A stretch of 35,402 nucleotides of DNA from Acidimicrobiia bacterium (GTDB taxonomy: Bacteria; Actinomycetota; Acidimicrobiia; Spongiisociales; Spongiisociaceae). The stretch lies in assembly GCA_009841105.1 (NCBI GenBank), contig VXMM01000027.1, forward strand, positions 1-35,402, read 5' to 3'. The notes under the pieces were generated by a model. The model was not told where the DNA came from and ran no database searches. It saw nothing but the letters and a program-made list of their open reading frames with translations. The position numbers were made by a program, and so were the translations under genes. Position 1 is the stretch's first letter; every line of letters begins with the position of its first letter. Positions 6,791 to 20,732 of the stretch are shown here, in pieces.

Positions 6791-6840
6791 ACCACTGACC
6801 ACTGACCACTGACCACTGACCACTGACCACTGACCAGTGG
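6791..6840. repeat. Heptanucleotide tandem repeat, ACCACTG x 6 plus a partial copy
   Basis: Six perfect head-to-tail copies of ACCACTG (6791-6832) are followed by ACCAGTGG. The array starts just after a stretch rich in GTTGGTGG/GTAGTTGCTGG. Related CTGACCG arrays occur near 22.57 kb and 26.57 kb. The unit is too short, and has no spacers, to be a CRISPR. Confidence 0.85.
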
Positions 6841-6946
6841 GAAAGTGGTTGACGGCTGCTCCGGCCTCCCACTAACATCACCGAGAAGTGGACGGCATAG
6901 CCCGTAGGGTGCAGCGACGGGAGTCCGTCGATACGAGTTGATTTTC

Positions 6947-6974
6947 GCCTAAGGCTTCGGGTTTAGGCCGTTTT
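6947..6974 (+). terminator. Candidate intrinsic terminator/attenuator after rplL
   Basis: GCCTAA (6947-6952), a 10-nt loop containing TTCG, and TTAGGC (6963-6968), followed by CGTTTTG. The stem is short (6-7 bp) and the U-tract is only four long, so at most partial termination is expected. It overlaps the candidate rpoB promoter. Confidence 0.35.
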
Positions 6975-6989
6975 GTCGCGTGCTAAACT
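6962..6989 (+). promoter_or_regulatory. Candidate promoter for rpoB-rpoC
   Basis: TGC-TAAACT, an extended -10 at 6981-6989, with a weak TTTAGG 16 bp upstream at 6962-6967. It would give an rpoB leader of about 185 nt. Confidence 0.35.
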
Positions 6990-7180
6990 ACCGAGGTTGC
7001 TGTGCCCTATGGTGTCGGGAGAGCGCGCGTACTTCTACACATTCCGCCTGGTGGCGACCGGTATTCGGAGAGCATGGTGATCGTTCGTGTCCGTAATGGC
7101 GTCGGAGCACGAATGACTCGGATCGAGTGAGTCAGTCAAGTTGGCCGGTGTTGCCGGCCGCGTGTCTTTAGGAGGAAGCT

Positions 7181-10100
7181 TTGGCCCTAGCTCGCGCTGT
7201 TGATCGACTGTCGTTCTCCAAGATTCCAGAGGTCAGCCCTCTGCCCGACCTGATCGCGGTCCAGCGCGAGTCCTTCAACTGGTTCCTGGAGGAAGGCCTC
7301 AGCCGCATCTTCCGCCAGCTCTCACCCATTGAGGACTTCGGCGGGCAGTTGGCTCTTGACCTCAGTGATCACTACTTCGGCGAGCCGCTGATGACCGAGG
7401 AGGAGGCCAAGGAGCGGGACACCAGCTACTCGAAGCCCCTCCACGTGATCGCCCGGTTCGTCAACCGCAACACCGGGGAGATCAAGGAACAGAGGGTGTT
7501 CCTCGGCGACTTCCCGATGATGACCCGCAACGGCACCTTCATTATCAATGGCACGGAGCGGGTGGTGGTGAGCCAGTTGGTGCGGTCTCCCGGCGTGTAC
7601 TTCGACCACTCGGTCGACAAGGCCTCCGACAAGGACGTCTACGGCGCCAAGGTGATACCCGGGCAGGGCGCCTGGATGCAGTTCGACATCGACAAGCGCG
7701 AGACGGTCGGCGTCCGGGTGGATCGCAAGCGGCGCCAGTACATCACGTCGTTCGTGAGGGCACTGGGCATTGCCGAGACCGATGACGAGATCCTCCGCCT
7801 CTTCCAGGACGCGGATGTCATCGCCAACACCCTGGAGAAGGACCCGGTGGGGGATGTCGAGGAGGCCATGCTCGACTTCTACCGCAAGCAACGCCCGGGC
7901 GAGCCCACCACCCTGGACTCTGCCAAGGGCCTGATCGGCTCCATCTTCTTCAACTCGAAGCGTTACGACCTGACCGAGGTGGGTCGCTACAAGGTCAACC
8001 AGAAGTTCGAGAACCCGGAGGGACACTCTTCCGAGAACGGTCTCTTCACCCAGGACGACTTCATCGACACGATCCGCTACCTGATCCACCTGCAGGAGGA
8101 CAAAGAGACCATGACCACCCGGGCCGGCAACGAGGTGGCGGTCCGTACCGACGACACGGACCACTTCGGAAACCGCCGCGTCCGGACGGTCGGAGAGCTG
8201 GTCCAGAACCAGATCCGGGTGGGCCTGAGCCGGATGGAACGCCAGGTCAGGGAGCGGATGTCCACCCAGGACCCGGATTCAATCACGCCCACATCCCTGG
8301 TCAACATCCGGCCCGTGGTGGGTTCGATCAAGGAGTTCTTCGGATCCAGCCAGCTGAGCCAGTTCATGGACCAGCCCAACCCGTTGGCCGGGCTCACCCA
8401 CCGGAGGCGCCTGTCGGCACTGGGTCCGGGCGGCGTGTCGCGGGAGCGGGCAGGCTTCGAGGTGCGGGACGTCCATCCCTCCCACTACGGGCGCATGTGC
8501 CCCATCGAGACCCCGGAAGGTCCCAACATCGGGCTAATCGGTTCCCTCGCCAGCTACGCCCGGGTCAACCGGTTCGGCTTCATCGAAACCCCCTACCGCG
8601 AGGTCAAGGACGGCCGGGTGACCGATGTCACCAAGCACCTGACCGCCTCGGAGGAAGAGCGTTACGTGATCGCCCAGGCCAACTCGGAGTTGAACCCTGA
8701 TGGCACCTTCGTCCGCGACCGGGTTCTGGTCCGTCGGGCCGGAGGCGAGATCGACCGGGTTCCGCCCAGGGACGTCGACTACATGGACATATCTCCCAAG
8801 CAGATCGTCTCGGTGGCCACCTCGCTGATCCCGTTCCTCGAGCACGACGACGCCAACCGGGCGCTAATGGGCTCCAATATGCAACGCCAGGCGGTTCCCC
8901 TTCTCCGGGCCGAGGCGCCGCTGGTGGGCACCGGGGTGGAAGCCCGGGCGGCCCAGGACTCCGGTGATTTGATCACCGCCGAAGTGACGGGCGTGGTGAC
9001 CGCCGTCACCGGCAACGAGATCGTGATCGCCGAAACCGGCACCGATGAAGAGCACCGCTACCGGCTCCGCAAGTTCGAGCGTTCCAACCAAGGCACCTCT
9101 ATCAACCAGAAGCCGTTGGTGGATGTCGGAGATGAGGTACCGGCGGGGACCGTGATCGCCGATGGTCCCTCCACCGAGGCGGGAGAGTTGGCGCTGGGCA
9201 AGAATCTGCTGGCCGCCTTCATGCCGTGGAAGGGCCACAACTTCGAGGACGCCATAGTCCTCAGCGAGCGGCTGGTGAAGGACGACGTGCTGACCTCGAT
9301 CCACATCGAGGAGCACGAGGTCGACGCTCGCGACACCAAGCTGGGCGCTGAGGAGATCACCCGCGACATTCCCAACGTGGCGGAGGAGGTGCTCAAGGAC
9401 CTCGACGACGAGGGTGTCATCCGGGTGGGCGCCAATGTCGGCCCGGGCGACTACCTGGTCGGCAAGGTGACTCCCAAGGGCGAGACCGAGATGACGCCCG
9501 AGGAGCGCCTGCTACGTGCCATCTTCGGCGAGAAGGCCCGCGAGGTAAGGGACTCCTCGCTCAAAGTTCCCCATGGAGAGTCCGGCAAGGTGATCGACGT
9601 ACGGGTCTACCGGCGGGATGAGGGCTACGACGATCTCCAGCCCGGGGTCAACGAGCTGGTACGGGTCTGCGTGGCCAGCCAGCGCAAGATCTCCGAGGGG
9701 GACAAGCTGGCCGGCCGGCACGGCAACAAGGGCGTGATCGCCAAGATCCTCCCGGAGGAGGACATGCCCTTCCTGGCAGACGGGACCCCCATCGATATCG
9801 TGCTCTCGCCGCTGGGTGTTCCATCCCGGATGAACCTGGGTCAGGTGCTCGAAACGCATCTGGGCTGGGCCGCCGCCCAGGGATGGCGCCCGTTCAAGAG
9901 CGGCACCCCGGCGGCGGAAGGGAGGCCACCCCGATCTCCCGTGGCCACGCCCGTGTTCGACGGCGCTCGCCAGAGCGAGATACGGGATGTCATCGCCAAC
10001 AGCCTGCCCAACCGGGACGGGATGCACCTGGTGGGCGACGACGGCAAGGCGGTCCTCTACGACGGGCGTTCCGGGCGGCCCTTCGACACGACCATCACGG

Positions 10101-10549
10101 TGGGATACCTCTACATCCTCAAGCTGGTCCACCTGGTGGATGACAAGCTCCATGCCCGTTCGACCGGCCCCTACTCGATGATCACCCAGCAGCCGTTGGG
10201 AGGTAAGGCGCAGTTCGGTGGCCAGCGCTTCGGAGAGATGGAGGTGTGGGCGCTCGAGGCCTACGGCGCCGCCTACGCCCTCCAAGAGTTGCTGACCATC
10301 AAGTCGGACGATGTCCTCGGTCGGGTCAAGGTCTACGAGTCGATCGTCAAGGGCGACAACATACCCGAGCCGGGAATCCCGGAGTCCTTCAAGGTGCTAA
10401 TCAAAGAGATGCAGAGCCTGTGTCTCAACGTAGAGCTGCTGTCGGCGGGAGAGGAAGTCCAGTTCAGAGACTTGGACGAGGACCTCTATCGCACGTCGGA
10501 GTCGCTCGGAATCGATCTGTCGCGTCCGGAGCGCAGGGAAGAAGGTTGA
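7181..10549 (+). CDS. rpoB: DNA-directed RNA polymerase subunit beta
   Basis: 1122 residues from a TTG start with AGGAGG about 6 bp upstream. All major beta signatures are present: the rifampicin cluster around residues 388-420 ([11 protein letters not shown], then [13 protein letters not shown]), [73 protein letters not shown], and the C-terminal [25 protein letters not shown]. Residue P399 takes the place of E. coli N518 in the rifampicin cluster. The other main resistance positions (D516, H526 and S531 equivalents) look wild type. The beta subunit carries much of the active-site cleft. It is followed directly by rpoC, so the two are co-translated. Confidence 0.98.
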   Translation: MALARAVDRLSFSKIPEVSPLPDLIAVQRESFNWFLEEGLSRIFRQLSPIEDFGGQLALDLSDHYFGEPLMTEEEAKERDTSYSKPLHVIARFVNRNTGEIKEQRVFLGDFPMMTRNGTFIINGTERVVVSQLVRSPGVYFDHSVDKASDKDVYGAKVIPGQGAWMQFDIDKRETVGVRVDRKRRQYITSFVRALGIAETDDEILRLFQDADVIANTLEKDPVGDVEEAMLDFYRKQRPGEPTTLDSAKGLIGSIFFNSKRYDLTEVGRYKVNQKFENPEGHSSENGLFTQDDFIDTIRYLIHLQEDKETMTTRAGNEVAVRTDDTDHFGNRRVRTVGELVQNQIRVGLSRMERQVRERMSTQDPDSITPTSLVNIRPVVGSIKEFFGSSQLSQFMDQPNPLAGLTHRRRLSALGPGGVSRERAGFEVRDVHPSHYGRMCPIETPEGPNIGLIGSLASYARVNRFGFIETPYREVKDGRVTDVTKHLTASEEERYVIAQANSELNPDGTFVRDRVLVRRAGGEIDRVPPRDVDYMDISPKQIVSVATSLIPFLEHDDANRALMGSNMQRQAVPLLRAEAPLVGTGVEARAAQDSGDLITAEVTGVVTAVTGNEIVIAETGTDEEHRYRLRKFERSNQGTSINQKPLVDVGDEVPAGTVIADGPSTEAGELALGKNLLAAFMPWKGHNFEDAIVLSERLVKDDVLTSIHIEEHEVDARDTKLGAEEITRDIPNVAEEVLKDLDDEGVIRVGANVGPGDYLVGKVTPKGETEMTPEERLLRAIFGEKAREVRDSSLKVPHGESGKVIDVRVYRRDEGYDDLQPGVNELVRVCVASQRKISEGDKLAGRHGNKGVIAKILPEEDMPFLADGTPIDIVLSPLGVPSRMNLGQVLETHLGWAAAQGWRPFKSGTPAAEGRPPRSPVATPVFDGARQSEIRDVIANSLPNRDGMHLVGDDGKAVLYDGRSGRPFDTTITVGYLYILKLVHLVDDKLHARSTGPYSMITQQPLGGKAQFGGQRFGEMEVWALEAYGAAYALQELLTIKSDDVLGRVKVYESIVKGDNIPEPGIPESFKVLIKEMQSLCLNVELLSAGEEVQFRDLDEDLYRTSESLGIDLSRPERREEG

Positions 10550-10554
10550 CAAGC

Positions 10555-14589
<4,035 letters not shown>

Positions 14590-14637
14590 CTGCTAGGCGA
14601 CCAACTAGCCTCCGGTGGCGCCGGGCCGCAAGCATGG

Positions 14638-14659
14638 AGCCCGGGAAGACAACCCGGCT
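14638..14659 (+). terminator. Candidate hairpin downstream of rpoC
   Basis: AGCCCGGG and CCCGGCT pair around AAGACAA with one bulged C. It has no U-tract. It lies 49 bp after the rpoC stop in the 265-bp convergent gap, where nothing else is recognisable. Confidence 0.3.
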
Positions 14660-14854
14660 AACCGCCTAAGCGGACCCACAGCAGAGCCACGACAGCTACC
14701 GCGAGTCCGATCTGGATGGAGTTGCCGCCGAGTCGGGCATCGGCCCCCTGTTATCGATTAATACTCCATTCTAGCGAAGGTTAGGCGCTAGGTGGAGTGG
14801 TAGTCATAACCGAATCCCGGTCAGGTTGCGAATCATGACCCGCCCACCTTCCGG

Positions 14855-15901
14855 TCAGTCCGGGTGATCGCGGCTCGGCTCCGGTGGCTTGACGTCCTGG
14901 GCCCGGTCCATGGCCGCTACCAGGACGGCGTCCCCGGTGTCCACCACGATGACCCGATCGAGGCCGAGCACCAGCACGGGTCGTTCCCCGGCGGAGACAT
15001 AGCTGGACGAGACCGAGCGCACCTCGGCGGGCCCGGCCACCACGTTCCCACGGCTGTCACGGCTTGCCTCCTCCCAAAGGGCGGCCCATGACCCCAGGTC
15101 GGACCACCCCGCCTCGAGGGGCGCCATGGCGCCGCGCCGCGTCCGCTCCATTACCACCCGGTCTATGGATCCTTCCGGGCAGGCTGCGAATGCCTGGTGG
15201 TCCAATACGGCCGCGTCGGTTTCGCCCTGGCCGCCGAGCGCGGCGCGGACCTGGCGGATCATGCCGGGACTCGCCGACCGGAGTTCATCGACGAAGGTGC
15301 CGGCCCGGAACAGGAACATGCCGGAGTTCCACGAGTAGCGTCCCGAGTCGAGGTGACTGCGGGCGGTACGAAGGTCCGGCTTCTCTCGGAACGAGGCGAT
15401 CCGGATCACGCCCGGCAGACCGGTGATAGCGGGCCCGTGCTCGATGTACCCGTATCCGGTCTCGGGCCGGTCCGGCGTGACCCCGAACGTGACCAGCCAG
15501 CCGGCCCGGGCGGCGGCCTTGGCTCCCTCCACCGCCTCGACGAAGGCCCCGGTGTTCTTGATGTCATGGTCGGCGGGGAGGACCAGCAGGAGATCGTCCG
15601 CCGCGGACAGCAGCGCCGCGGCGGCCGCCGCAGGGGCGGTGTTGCGCCCTACCGGTTCCAGGACCGCTCGGTAGAGGTTCACCCCGATTTCGGCCAGTTG
15701 GTCCGATATGGGCGGGTAGTGGTCCTGGCCGCAAACCATGATCGGATCCGCCGACTCGCCGAGGAGGGCGGCGCGCAGGGCGGTCTCCTGCAACATGGAA
15801 CGGTCACCGGCCAGGCGGACCAGAGGCTTGGGATGTTCGGGACGCGAAAGCGGCCACAGCCGGGTGCCCGACCCGCCAGCCAGGATTACCGGTCGGAGCA
15901 C
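14855..15901 (-). CDS. manC: Mannose-1-phosphate guanylyltransferase
   Basis: 348 residues from a GTG start. The nucleotidyltransferase signature GGSGTRLWPLSRPEHPKPL is at residues 9-27. Further family blocks are EPVGRNTAPA, LVLPADHDIKN, PETGYGYIEHG, FREKPD, YSWNSGMFLFRA and GWSDLGSWAALW. The product GDP-mannose feeds cell-envelope glycan synthesis in the cytoplasm. At 348 residues it matches the single-domain GMP type, without the phosphomannose isomerase fusion. It lies 6 bp downstream of the dgt-like gene, so they form an operon, and it converges on rpoC. The gene symbol is by family. Confidence 0.88.
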   Translation of the reverse strand: MLRPVILAGGSGTRLWPLSRPEHPKPLVRLAGDRSMLQETALRAALLGESADPIMVCGQDHYPPISDQLAEIGVNLYRAVLEPVGRNTAPAAAAAALLSAADDLLLVLPADHDIKNTGAFVEAVEGAKAAARAGWLVTFGVTPDRPETGYGYIEHGPAITGLPGVIRIASFREKPDLRTARSHLDSGRYSWNSGMFLFRAGTFVDELRSASPGMIRQVRAALGGQGETDAAVLDHQAFAACPEGSIDRVVMERTRRGAMAPLEAGWSDLGSWAALWEEASRDSRGNVVAGPAEVRSVSSSYVSAGERPVLVLGLDRVIVVDTGDAVLVAAMDRAQDVKPPEPSRDHPD

Positions 15902-15907
15902 CTTGCC

Positions 15908-16903
15908 CTACCCGCAGCGAGCCGCGTGGGCACGGTTGGCGAAACGATCGGTCATGCCGGCCACGTAGTCGACCGCCTGAAGCGTCGGGGAATCGGCTTG
16001 ACGCGCGGAGGTGGGGATCTCGGTCGGATGCGCCTCGTAGTAGCGGACCAGGTCCTGGACCACTCCAATAGCGCGCCTCCGCATAGTCTGACCCTCAGCC
16101 CGAAGGTAAACCCGCTCGAACATGAAACTCCGCAGATCGGCCATAGCCTCGGCCACGTCGGGCACCATCCGGACCCGGCCTGCGCTGATCGACTCGTCGA
16201 TCACTGCGTGCACCATTGCGGTGACCCAGCGGCCATGCTGGTCGCCGAGGAGGGCTTGCGCCCGGAACGGCATGTCCCGGTAGCGGATGATCCCAGCCCT
16301 CATGGCATCGATGGGATCGTGGCTCAGGTAGGCGATCCGGTCGGCGTAGCGGCACAGCATCCCCTCCGGGGTGGCGGGTCCTTCCTCGTTCCGCCACGGG
16401 TGGGCGCGGATGCCGTCTCGCGTCTCCCAGGTGAGGTTGAGCGGCTCGATCACCGACAGCACCCGCACCGAGTGATCTGAATGGACCCAGCCCTCGTCGA
16501 GGATCTCGTCGAGGGCATCCTCTCCGGTATGGCCGAACGGAGCGTGCCCGATGTCATGACCCAGGCAGATGGCCTCGGTCAAGGACTCGTTCAGACCGAG
16601 CGCCACCGCCATCGAGCGCCCGATCTGGGAGACCTGGAGCGTATGTGTGAGCCTGGTGACGAAGTGGTCGTTGCTGGGGTCGATGAATACCTGCGTCTTG
16701 CGAGCCAGCCGCCGGAAGGCGTTGGAGTGGACGATGCGGTCCCGATCCCGTTCGTACGCGGTACGCAGCGGGTCGGGTTCCTCCGGCCTTTCCCGGCCCT
16801 TGGACTCGCTCGCCTTGGTGGCGGCGGGCGCCAGCCGTTGGAATTCGAAGCTCTCTCGAGCCTCGCGCGCAACGTGGCGGAAGGGTTCTGCTGGGACGAC
16901 CAC
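15908..16903 (-). CDS. dgt: dGTP triphosphohydrolase-like HD-domain protein
   Basis: 331 residues from GTG 16903. A longer frame from 17002 would overlap the divergent dnaX start by 37 bp, so the inner GTG is chosen, although its SD is weak. HD-domain metal ligands are visible: H87 (RLTHTLQVSQIGRSMA) and H116-D117 (LGHDIGHAPFGHTGE), with a later YADRIAYLSHDPID segment supplying the distal Asp. This is the layout of the dgt family, which cleaves dNTPs to deoxynucleoside and triphosphate. The upstream SNAFRRLARKTQVF motif is also typical. Its neighbours dnaX and recR suggest a DNA-metabolism context. Substrate specificity cannot be told from sequence. Confidence 0.87.
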   Translation of the reverse strand: MVVPAEPFRHVAREARESFEFQRLAPAATKASESKGRERPEEPDPLRTAYERDRDRIVHSNAFRRLARKTQVFIDPSNDHFVTRLTHTLQVSQIGRSMAVALGLNESLTEAICLGHDIGHAPFGHTGEDALDEILDEGWVHSDHSVRVLSVIEPLNLTWETRDGIRAHPWRNEEGPATPEGMLCRYADRIAYLSHDPIDAMRAGIIRYRDMPFRAQALLGDQHGRWVTAMVHAVIDESISAGRVRMVPDVAEAMADLRSFMFERVYLRAEGQTMRRRAIGVVQDLVRYYEAHPTEIPTSARQADSPTLQAVDYVAGMTDRFANRAHAARCG

Positions 16904-16930
16904 GCTCCGACGATAGCGAGGCCGCCGCGG

Positions 16931-16958
16931 TTGGCCGGCCCTGCCGGAGGAGTACGCT
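16931..16958 (+). promoter_or_regulatory. Possible leaderless promoter of dnaX
   Basis: TTGGCC at 16931-16936, a 16-bp spacer, and TACGCT at 16953-16958 would place the start at or next to the dnaX ATG. The only SD-like sequence (CGGAG) abuts the ATG, which is too close to work, so leaderless initiation is plausible. Confidence 0.3.
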
Positions 16959-16965
16959 TCCGGAG

Positions 16966-18690
16966 ATGGAGTACCAGGCGCTCTACCGCAAGTACCGGCC
17001 ACAGCGCTTCGATCAGGTAATCGGCCAGGACCATGTAACCGTAACTCTGGCCAGGGAAATCGCGGGCGGTCGGGTGGCTCACGCCTACCTCTTCGCCGGT
17101 CCCAGAGGCACGGGCAAGACCAGCACCGCCCGCCTCCTGGCCATGGCCCTGAACTGTCCCAACCGGGGTCCTGACAGCGAACCGTGCGGCGCCTGCCCGT
17201 CCTGCTCCGGCGTGGCGTCCTCCGCCTCCATGGACGTGATGGAGCTCGATGCCGCCTCCCACAACAAGGTGGAGGACATCAGGGAACTTCGGGCCGGGGT
17301 GTCCACGGTGGCGTCTGTGGGTGGCGCTCGGCGGGTGTTCATCCTCGACGAGGCTCACATGCTCACCAAGTCGGCCGCCAACGCGCTGCTCAAGACCCTG
17401 GAAGAGCCTCCCGAGCACGTGCACTTCGTGCTGGCCACGACCGAGCCCTACCGGCTGCTGGACACCGTCCGTTCCCGGAGCCAGCGGTTCGATTTCCACC
17501 TGGTGCCCACGGGCATCCTGACCAATCACCTGAGGACCATCGCCGAGGCCGAGGGATTCGAGGCCACCGACGGCGCCCTGGTGGCGGTGGCTCGGCGGGC
17601 TGCCGGATCGGTCCGCGACTCGTTGAGCCTCCTGGAGCAGGTAGCCGCGAGGGACGGCACCGTCACGGAGGAAGGCGTCCAGGCGGCACTCGGCGTGGCA
17701 GGGCCCGAGTCGATCATGAGGCTGGTGGATGCAGTTGCCGAGGAGGCGCCGGCCGCCGCCCTCGAGCTGGTGGCCCACCTTTCGGCCGGCGGAGTCGATC
17801 TGCGACGCTTTGCCGGCGATGCGCTGGGGTTCTTCCGGGGGGTATTTCTCGCTCAATGGAGCTCCGACGTGAAGGAGCTCACCGACGAGCCACCCGATGT
17901 GATAGAGCGCTGGCAGGAGGTGGCCGGCCGGACTCCTCGCGCCCTGGTAACGAGGTCCATCGACCTTCTGGGAGAGGCGCTGGTCAAGCTCAGGGAGGGC
18001 CGGGACGAACGCATGATGCTGGAATTGGCGGTCCTGAAGCTAACCCGCCCGGAGCTGGATGAGGGCGCGGAGGGATTGTTGCGGCGGATCGAGCGCCTTG
18101 AGAGGGGCATTCCGGCGGCGGCCTCGCCCAGCCCACCCGCACGCCGGCCCGCCCCCACTGCCGCTGTCGAGACGGAACCCCCCGACCAGGGCTCGGAGGC
18201 GCCTGTCGAAGCCTCCGATCAGCCACTCCCGGATGCGGACCTGGACCGCATCTGGCCACAGCTCAGCAACGCGGTTATCGAAGGGGTGGGTGGCCGGGTG
18301 GGCGCTTTCTTTCGCGACGTTGTCCCGGGCGCACTGGAGGGTTCTACTCTGGTTCTGTACCTTCCGGCCGGATACGGGCTTCACCACAAGACTCTTTCGG
18401 CCGACGCCGATCTGACCGCACTGCTCGTTCGGGAGGGAGAGAGACTCCTCGGAACGTCGGTGGAGGTCGACTTCCGGATGGAAGGTGCGCCTGATCGGTC
18501 ATCCGGGCAGGGCGCCCGATCGGATCCGATGCCCGAGCCGGAGTCCGAGCCGCCGGCCCCGCCCGAGCCGGAACCTGAACCCGCCGCCCGACCGGCGCCG
18601 GAGCAGGTGGACCCGGCGGCGGCCATGCATCAGGCCACGCTGCTGGTCGAGTCGGAACTCAACGCCCGAGAGGTCCAGCCCGACTCTTAA
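16966..18690 (+). CDS. dnaX: DNA polymerase III subunit gamma/tau
   Basis: 574 residues. AAA+ clamp-loader motifs are clear: YRKYRPQRFDQVIGQ at the N-terminus, Walker A GPRGTGKT (45-52), the zinc module C64/C74/C77/C80, Walker B VFILDEAH (124-131), and TLEEPPEHVHFVLATTEP. The sensor motif reads RSRSQRF where RSRCQRF is usual. After residue about 370 a Pro/Ala/Glu-rich linker leads to a tau-like C-terminal domain (LWPQLSNAVIE...) and a second acidic proline-rich tail. I see no programmed-frameshift slippery site, so probably only the long form is made. It loads the sliding clamp and couples the polymerase to the helicase. recR follows after 134 bp. Confidence 0.95.
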   Translation: MEYQALYRKYRPQRFDQVIGQDHVTVTLAREIAGGRVAHAYLFAGPRGTGKTSTARLLAMALNCPNRGPDSEPCGACPSCSGVASSASMDVMELDAASHNKVEDIRELRAGVSTVASVGGARRVFILDEAHMLTKSAANALLKTLEEPPEHVHFVLATTEPYRLLDTVRSRSQRFDFHLVPTGILTNHLRTIAEAEGFEATDGALVAVARRAAGSVRDSLSLLEQVAARDGTVTEEGVQAALGVAGPESIMRLVDAVAEEAPAAALELVAHLSAGGVDLRRFAGDALGFFRGVFLAQWSSDVKELTDEPPDVIERWQEVAGRTPRALVTRSIDLLGEALVKLREGRDERMMLELAVLKLTRPELDEGAEGLLRRIERLERGIPAAASPSPPARRPAPTAAVETEPPDQGSEAPVEASDQPLPDADLDRIWPQLSNAVIEGVGGRVGAFFRDVVPGALEGSTLVLYLPAGYGLHHKTLSADADLTALLVREGERLLGTSVEVDFRMEGAPDRSSGQGARSDPMPEPESEPPAPPEPEPEPAARPAPEQVDPAAAMHQATLLVESELNAREVQPDS

Positions 18691-18824
18691 TCGCGGGATA
18701 CTGCCTCCAGTGCTTCAAGCGCATGACCCGCGACTAGTAACGAACGCTCATGGCGTGAACCCGCACAGCCATCGGCGGAGGATGCGACGGTTCGTCACTC
18801 CCACCGACTAGCCTGGTCAGGCTG

Positions 18825-19460
18825 ATGTTCGAGCGTCCCGTCCAACGACTGATCGACGAGTTGAGCAGGCTACCCGGGGTGGGTCGCAAGTCGGCCCAGC
18901 GCCTCGCTTTCCATCTGCTGAACGTCGAAGAGGCCGAGGCCCGCCGCTTGGCGGGGGCGATCATCGACCTGCGCGAGCAGACCTCCTTCTGCTCTCGTTG
19001 CTACAACGTCACCGCCGGTGTGGAGTGCTCGATCTGCCGAGATCCTCGTCGTGAGCCTGGGTACATCTGCGTGGTCGAACGGGCCCAGGACATTGCGGTC
19101 ATCGAGCGCACGCGCGAGTTCGCCGGCCAGTATCACGTGCTGGGCGGCGCCCTCTCGCCCATCGACGGGATCGGCCCCTCCCAGCTCCGGATCGAGGAGC
19201 TCGAGCTCCGGATCGAGGAACTCCGGAACGGAGGCGCGGGCAACGGCGCAGTCGCCACCGGGGAGCGGCGGATCGAGATCATCATCGCCACCAACCCCAC
19301 CATCGAGGGCGATACCACCGCCATGTACCTGGCGCGGCGCTTCAAGCCCTTCGGAGTAACCGTCACCCGTCCTGCCAGCGGTCTGCCGGTCGGCGGCGAC
19401 ATGGACTACGCCGACGAGATCACCCTCGGCAGGGCCCTTGCGGACCGGCGGGAGCTGTAG
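18825..19460 (+). CDS. recR: Recombination mediator protein RecR
   Basis: 211 residues. The N-terminal HhH region is [21 protein letters not shown] zinc finger uses C56, C59, C68 and C71 ([19 protein letters not shown]). The Toprim domain has [16 protein letters not shown], then [16 protein letters not shown] and [18 protein letters not shown], and the C-terminal [26 protein letters not shown] is intact. RecR works with RecO/RecF to load RecA at gaps. Within the Toprim domain, residues after GPSQ carry a duplicated LRIEELE heptad and a Gly/Ala-rich insertion not found in the compact E. coli protein. ybaB, which often sits between dnaX and recR, is absent. Confidence 0.94.
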   Translation: MFERPVQRLIDELSRLPGVGRKSAQRLAFHLLNVEEAEARRLAGAIIDLREQTSFCSRCYNVTAGVECSICRDPRREPGYICVVERAQDIAVIERTREFAGQYHVLGGALSPIDGIGPSQLRIEELELRIEELRNGGAGNGAVATGERRIEIIIATNPTIEGDTTAMYLARRFKPFGVTVTRPASGLPVGGDMDYADEITLGRALADRREL

Positions 19461-19544
19461 AGGACCCGTCCCGTCCCCGATGTTCGGGATGGCCGGATAG
19501 CTTGATATCGTATGCGCCGATCCACAGGCGCTCGGAATGGACTC

Positions 19545-20732
19545 ATGGGCACAGGCATCGGACCGGTAGAGACCCGGTTCTTCACATTCGGCAGCGAGAA
19601 AGAGCCGTTCGTCTGCGCGGACGGCAAGAAGCTGCCCGAGGTCACCCTGGCCTACGAGGTCTACGGTGAGCTCAACGAGGCCGGCGACAACGCCATCCTC
19701 CTGTTCCACGCCCTCACCGGCAGCCACCACGCGGCCGGCGAGAACCGCGACTACAAGGGCGCCGAGGACCGCTGGACCGACGAGGTGCACACCGGCTGGT
19801 GGGACGACTTCATCGGGCCGGGCCGCTCCCTCAACACCGACAAGTTCGCCGTGATCTGCGCCAACTGGCTGGGTCACTGCTACGGCACCACCGGCCCCGC
19901 CAGCATCAACCCGCTCACTGGCAAGCCCTACGGACCGGACTTCCCCCGGGTCTCGGCAGGCGATACGGTCCGGGCGCACTTCCGGCTGCTGGACGACCTC
20001 GGCGTGGACAAGCTTCATGCGGTGGTCGGGGGAAGCGTGGGCGGGATGATGTGCCTCGACGTGGCTGTCAACTACCCCGATCGGGTGCGTTTCGTGGTTC
20101 CCATCGCGGCAGGCCTGCGAGCCACCACCCTACATGTGATCCATGACTTCGAGCAGATCAACGCCATCTACAACGACCCGGACTTCAACGGCGGCCACTA
20201 CTACGACGGGGAGCGGCCCGATGCCGGCCTCGCCCTGGCCCGGATGATCGGCCACAAGACGTTCGTGTCGCTGGACCAGATGAAGAAGCGGGCCAGGGGA
20301 GAGGTAGCCGAGTCCGGAGACCGGGTCCGGCTCCCGATCGAGAGCTACATGTGGCACCAGGGCCAGAAGTTCGTCAAGCGCTTCGACGCCAACGCCTACC
20401 TGCGGACCATGTGGTCCTGGCAGGACTTCGATCTGTACGCGGAGGCGGAGCGCAAGGAGAAGACGCTCCGGGAGCTGCTGGCAGCCGGATCCCACGAGTA
20501 TCTGGTCTTCTCGATCGACTCCGACGTGTGCTACTACCCGGGCGAGCAGAAGGAGCTGGCCGAGGAGCTGAAGGCGGCGGGCGTGGACTTCAATTGGATC
20601 ACCGTCCACTCGGAGAAGGGTCACGACGCCTTCTTGCTCGAGCCGCACCTGTTCGAGCCCCATCTTCGTTACCATCTGGAGTCCGATTGGGATCCCCAGA
20701 TGTCCGCCCGCGGCAGGAGGCGCGCCACATGA
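19545..20732 (+). CDS. metX: Homoserine O-acetyltransferase (MetX family)
   Basis: 395 residues from ATG 19545, chosen because GGAATGG precedes it; an in-frame ATG at 19512 would add 11 residues. The alpha/beta-hydrolase MetX fold is clear. HALTGSHHAAG and NWLGHCYGTTGP form the oxyanion/substrate blocks. S164 lies in the nucleophile elbow GGSVGGMM. D327 (SIDSDVCYYP) and H360 (KGHDAFLLE) complete the triad. It transfers an acyl group from acyl-CoA to homoserine, the first committed step of methionine synthesis. Acetyl versus succinyl specificity cannot be fixed by overall similarity, but pairing with metY favours acetyl. The stop overlaps the metY start (ATGA). Confidence 0.92.
   Translation: MGTGIGPVETRFFTFGSEKEPFVCADGKKLPEVTLAYEVYGELNEAGDNAILLFHALTGSHHAAGENRDYKGAEDRWTDEVHTGWWDDFIGPGRSLNTDKFAVICANWLGHCYGTTGPASINPLTGKPYGPDFPRVSAGDTVRAHFRLLDDLGVDKLHAVVGGSVGGMMCLDVAVNYPDRVRFVVPIAAGLRATTLHVIHDFEQINAIYNDPDFNGGHYYDGERPDAGLALARMIGHKTFVSLDQMKKRARGEVAESGDRVRLPIESYMWHQGQKFVKRFDANAYLRTMWSWQDFDLYAEAERKEKTLRELLAAGSHEYLVFSIDSDVCYYPGEQKELAEELKAAGVDFNWITVHSEKGHDAFLLEPHLFEPHLRYHLESDWDPQMSARGRRRAT

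Larger units (their letters stand above)
6758..7180 (+). other. rplL-rpoB intergenic/leader region
   Basis: 423 bp without a gene. It contains a heptamer tandem array (6791-6840), a hairpin resembling a terminator (6947-6968), a candidate promoter (-10 at 6984-6989), and a long presumed rpoB leader with hairpins such as GGCCGG/CCGGCC (7143-7159). It ends with the AGGAGG of rpoB. Confidence 0.55.

Noticed and set aside
6791-6840. CRISPR array
   Set aside because: The unit is 7 bp, tandem and without spacers.
8342-8420. Rifampicin resistance from RpoB P399 (E. coli N518 position)
   Set aside because: This position varies naturally between phyla, and the main resistance positions look wild type, so no resistance claim is justified.
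15197-16480. 427-residue open frame on the plus strand opposite manC and dgt
   Set aside because: It lies across two real minus-strand genes, has no family features, and its composition is that of a shadow frame.
16591-17856. 421-residue open frame on the minus strand opposite dnaX
   Set aside because: Antisense shadow; dnaX is certain. Only its C-terminal end coincides with dgt DNA, in the wrong frame.
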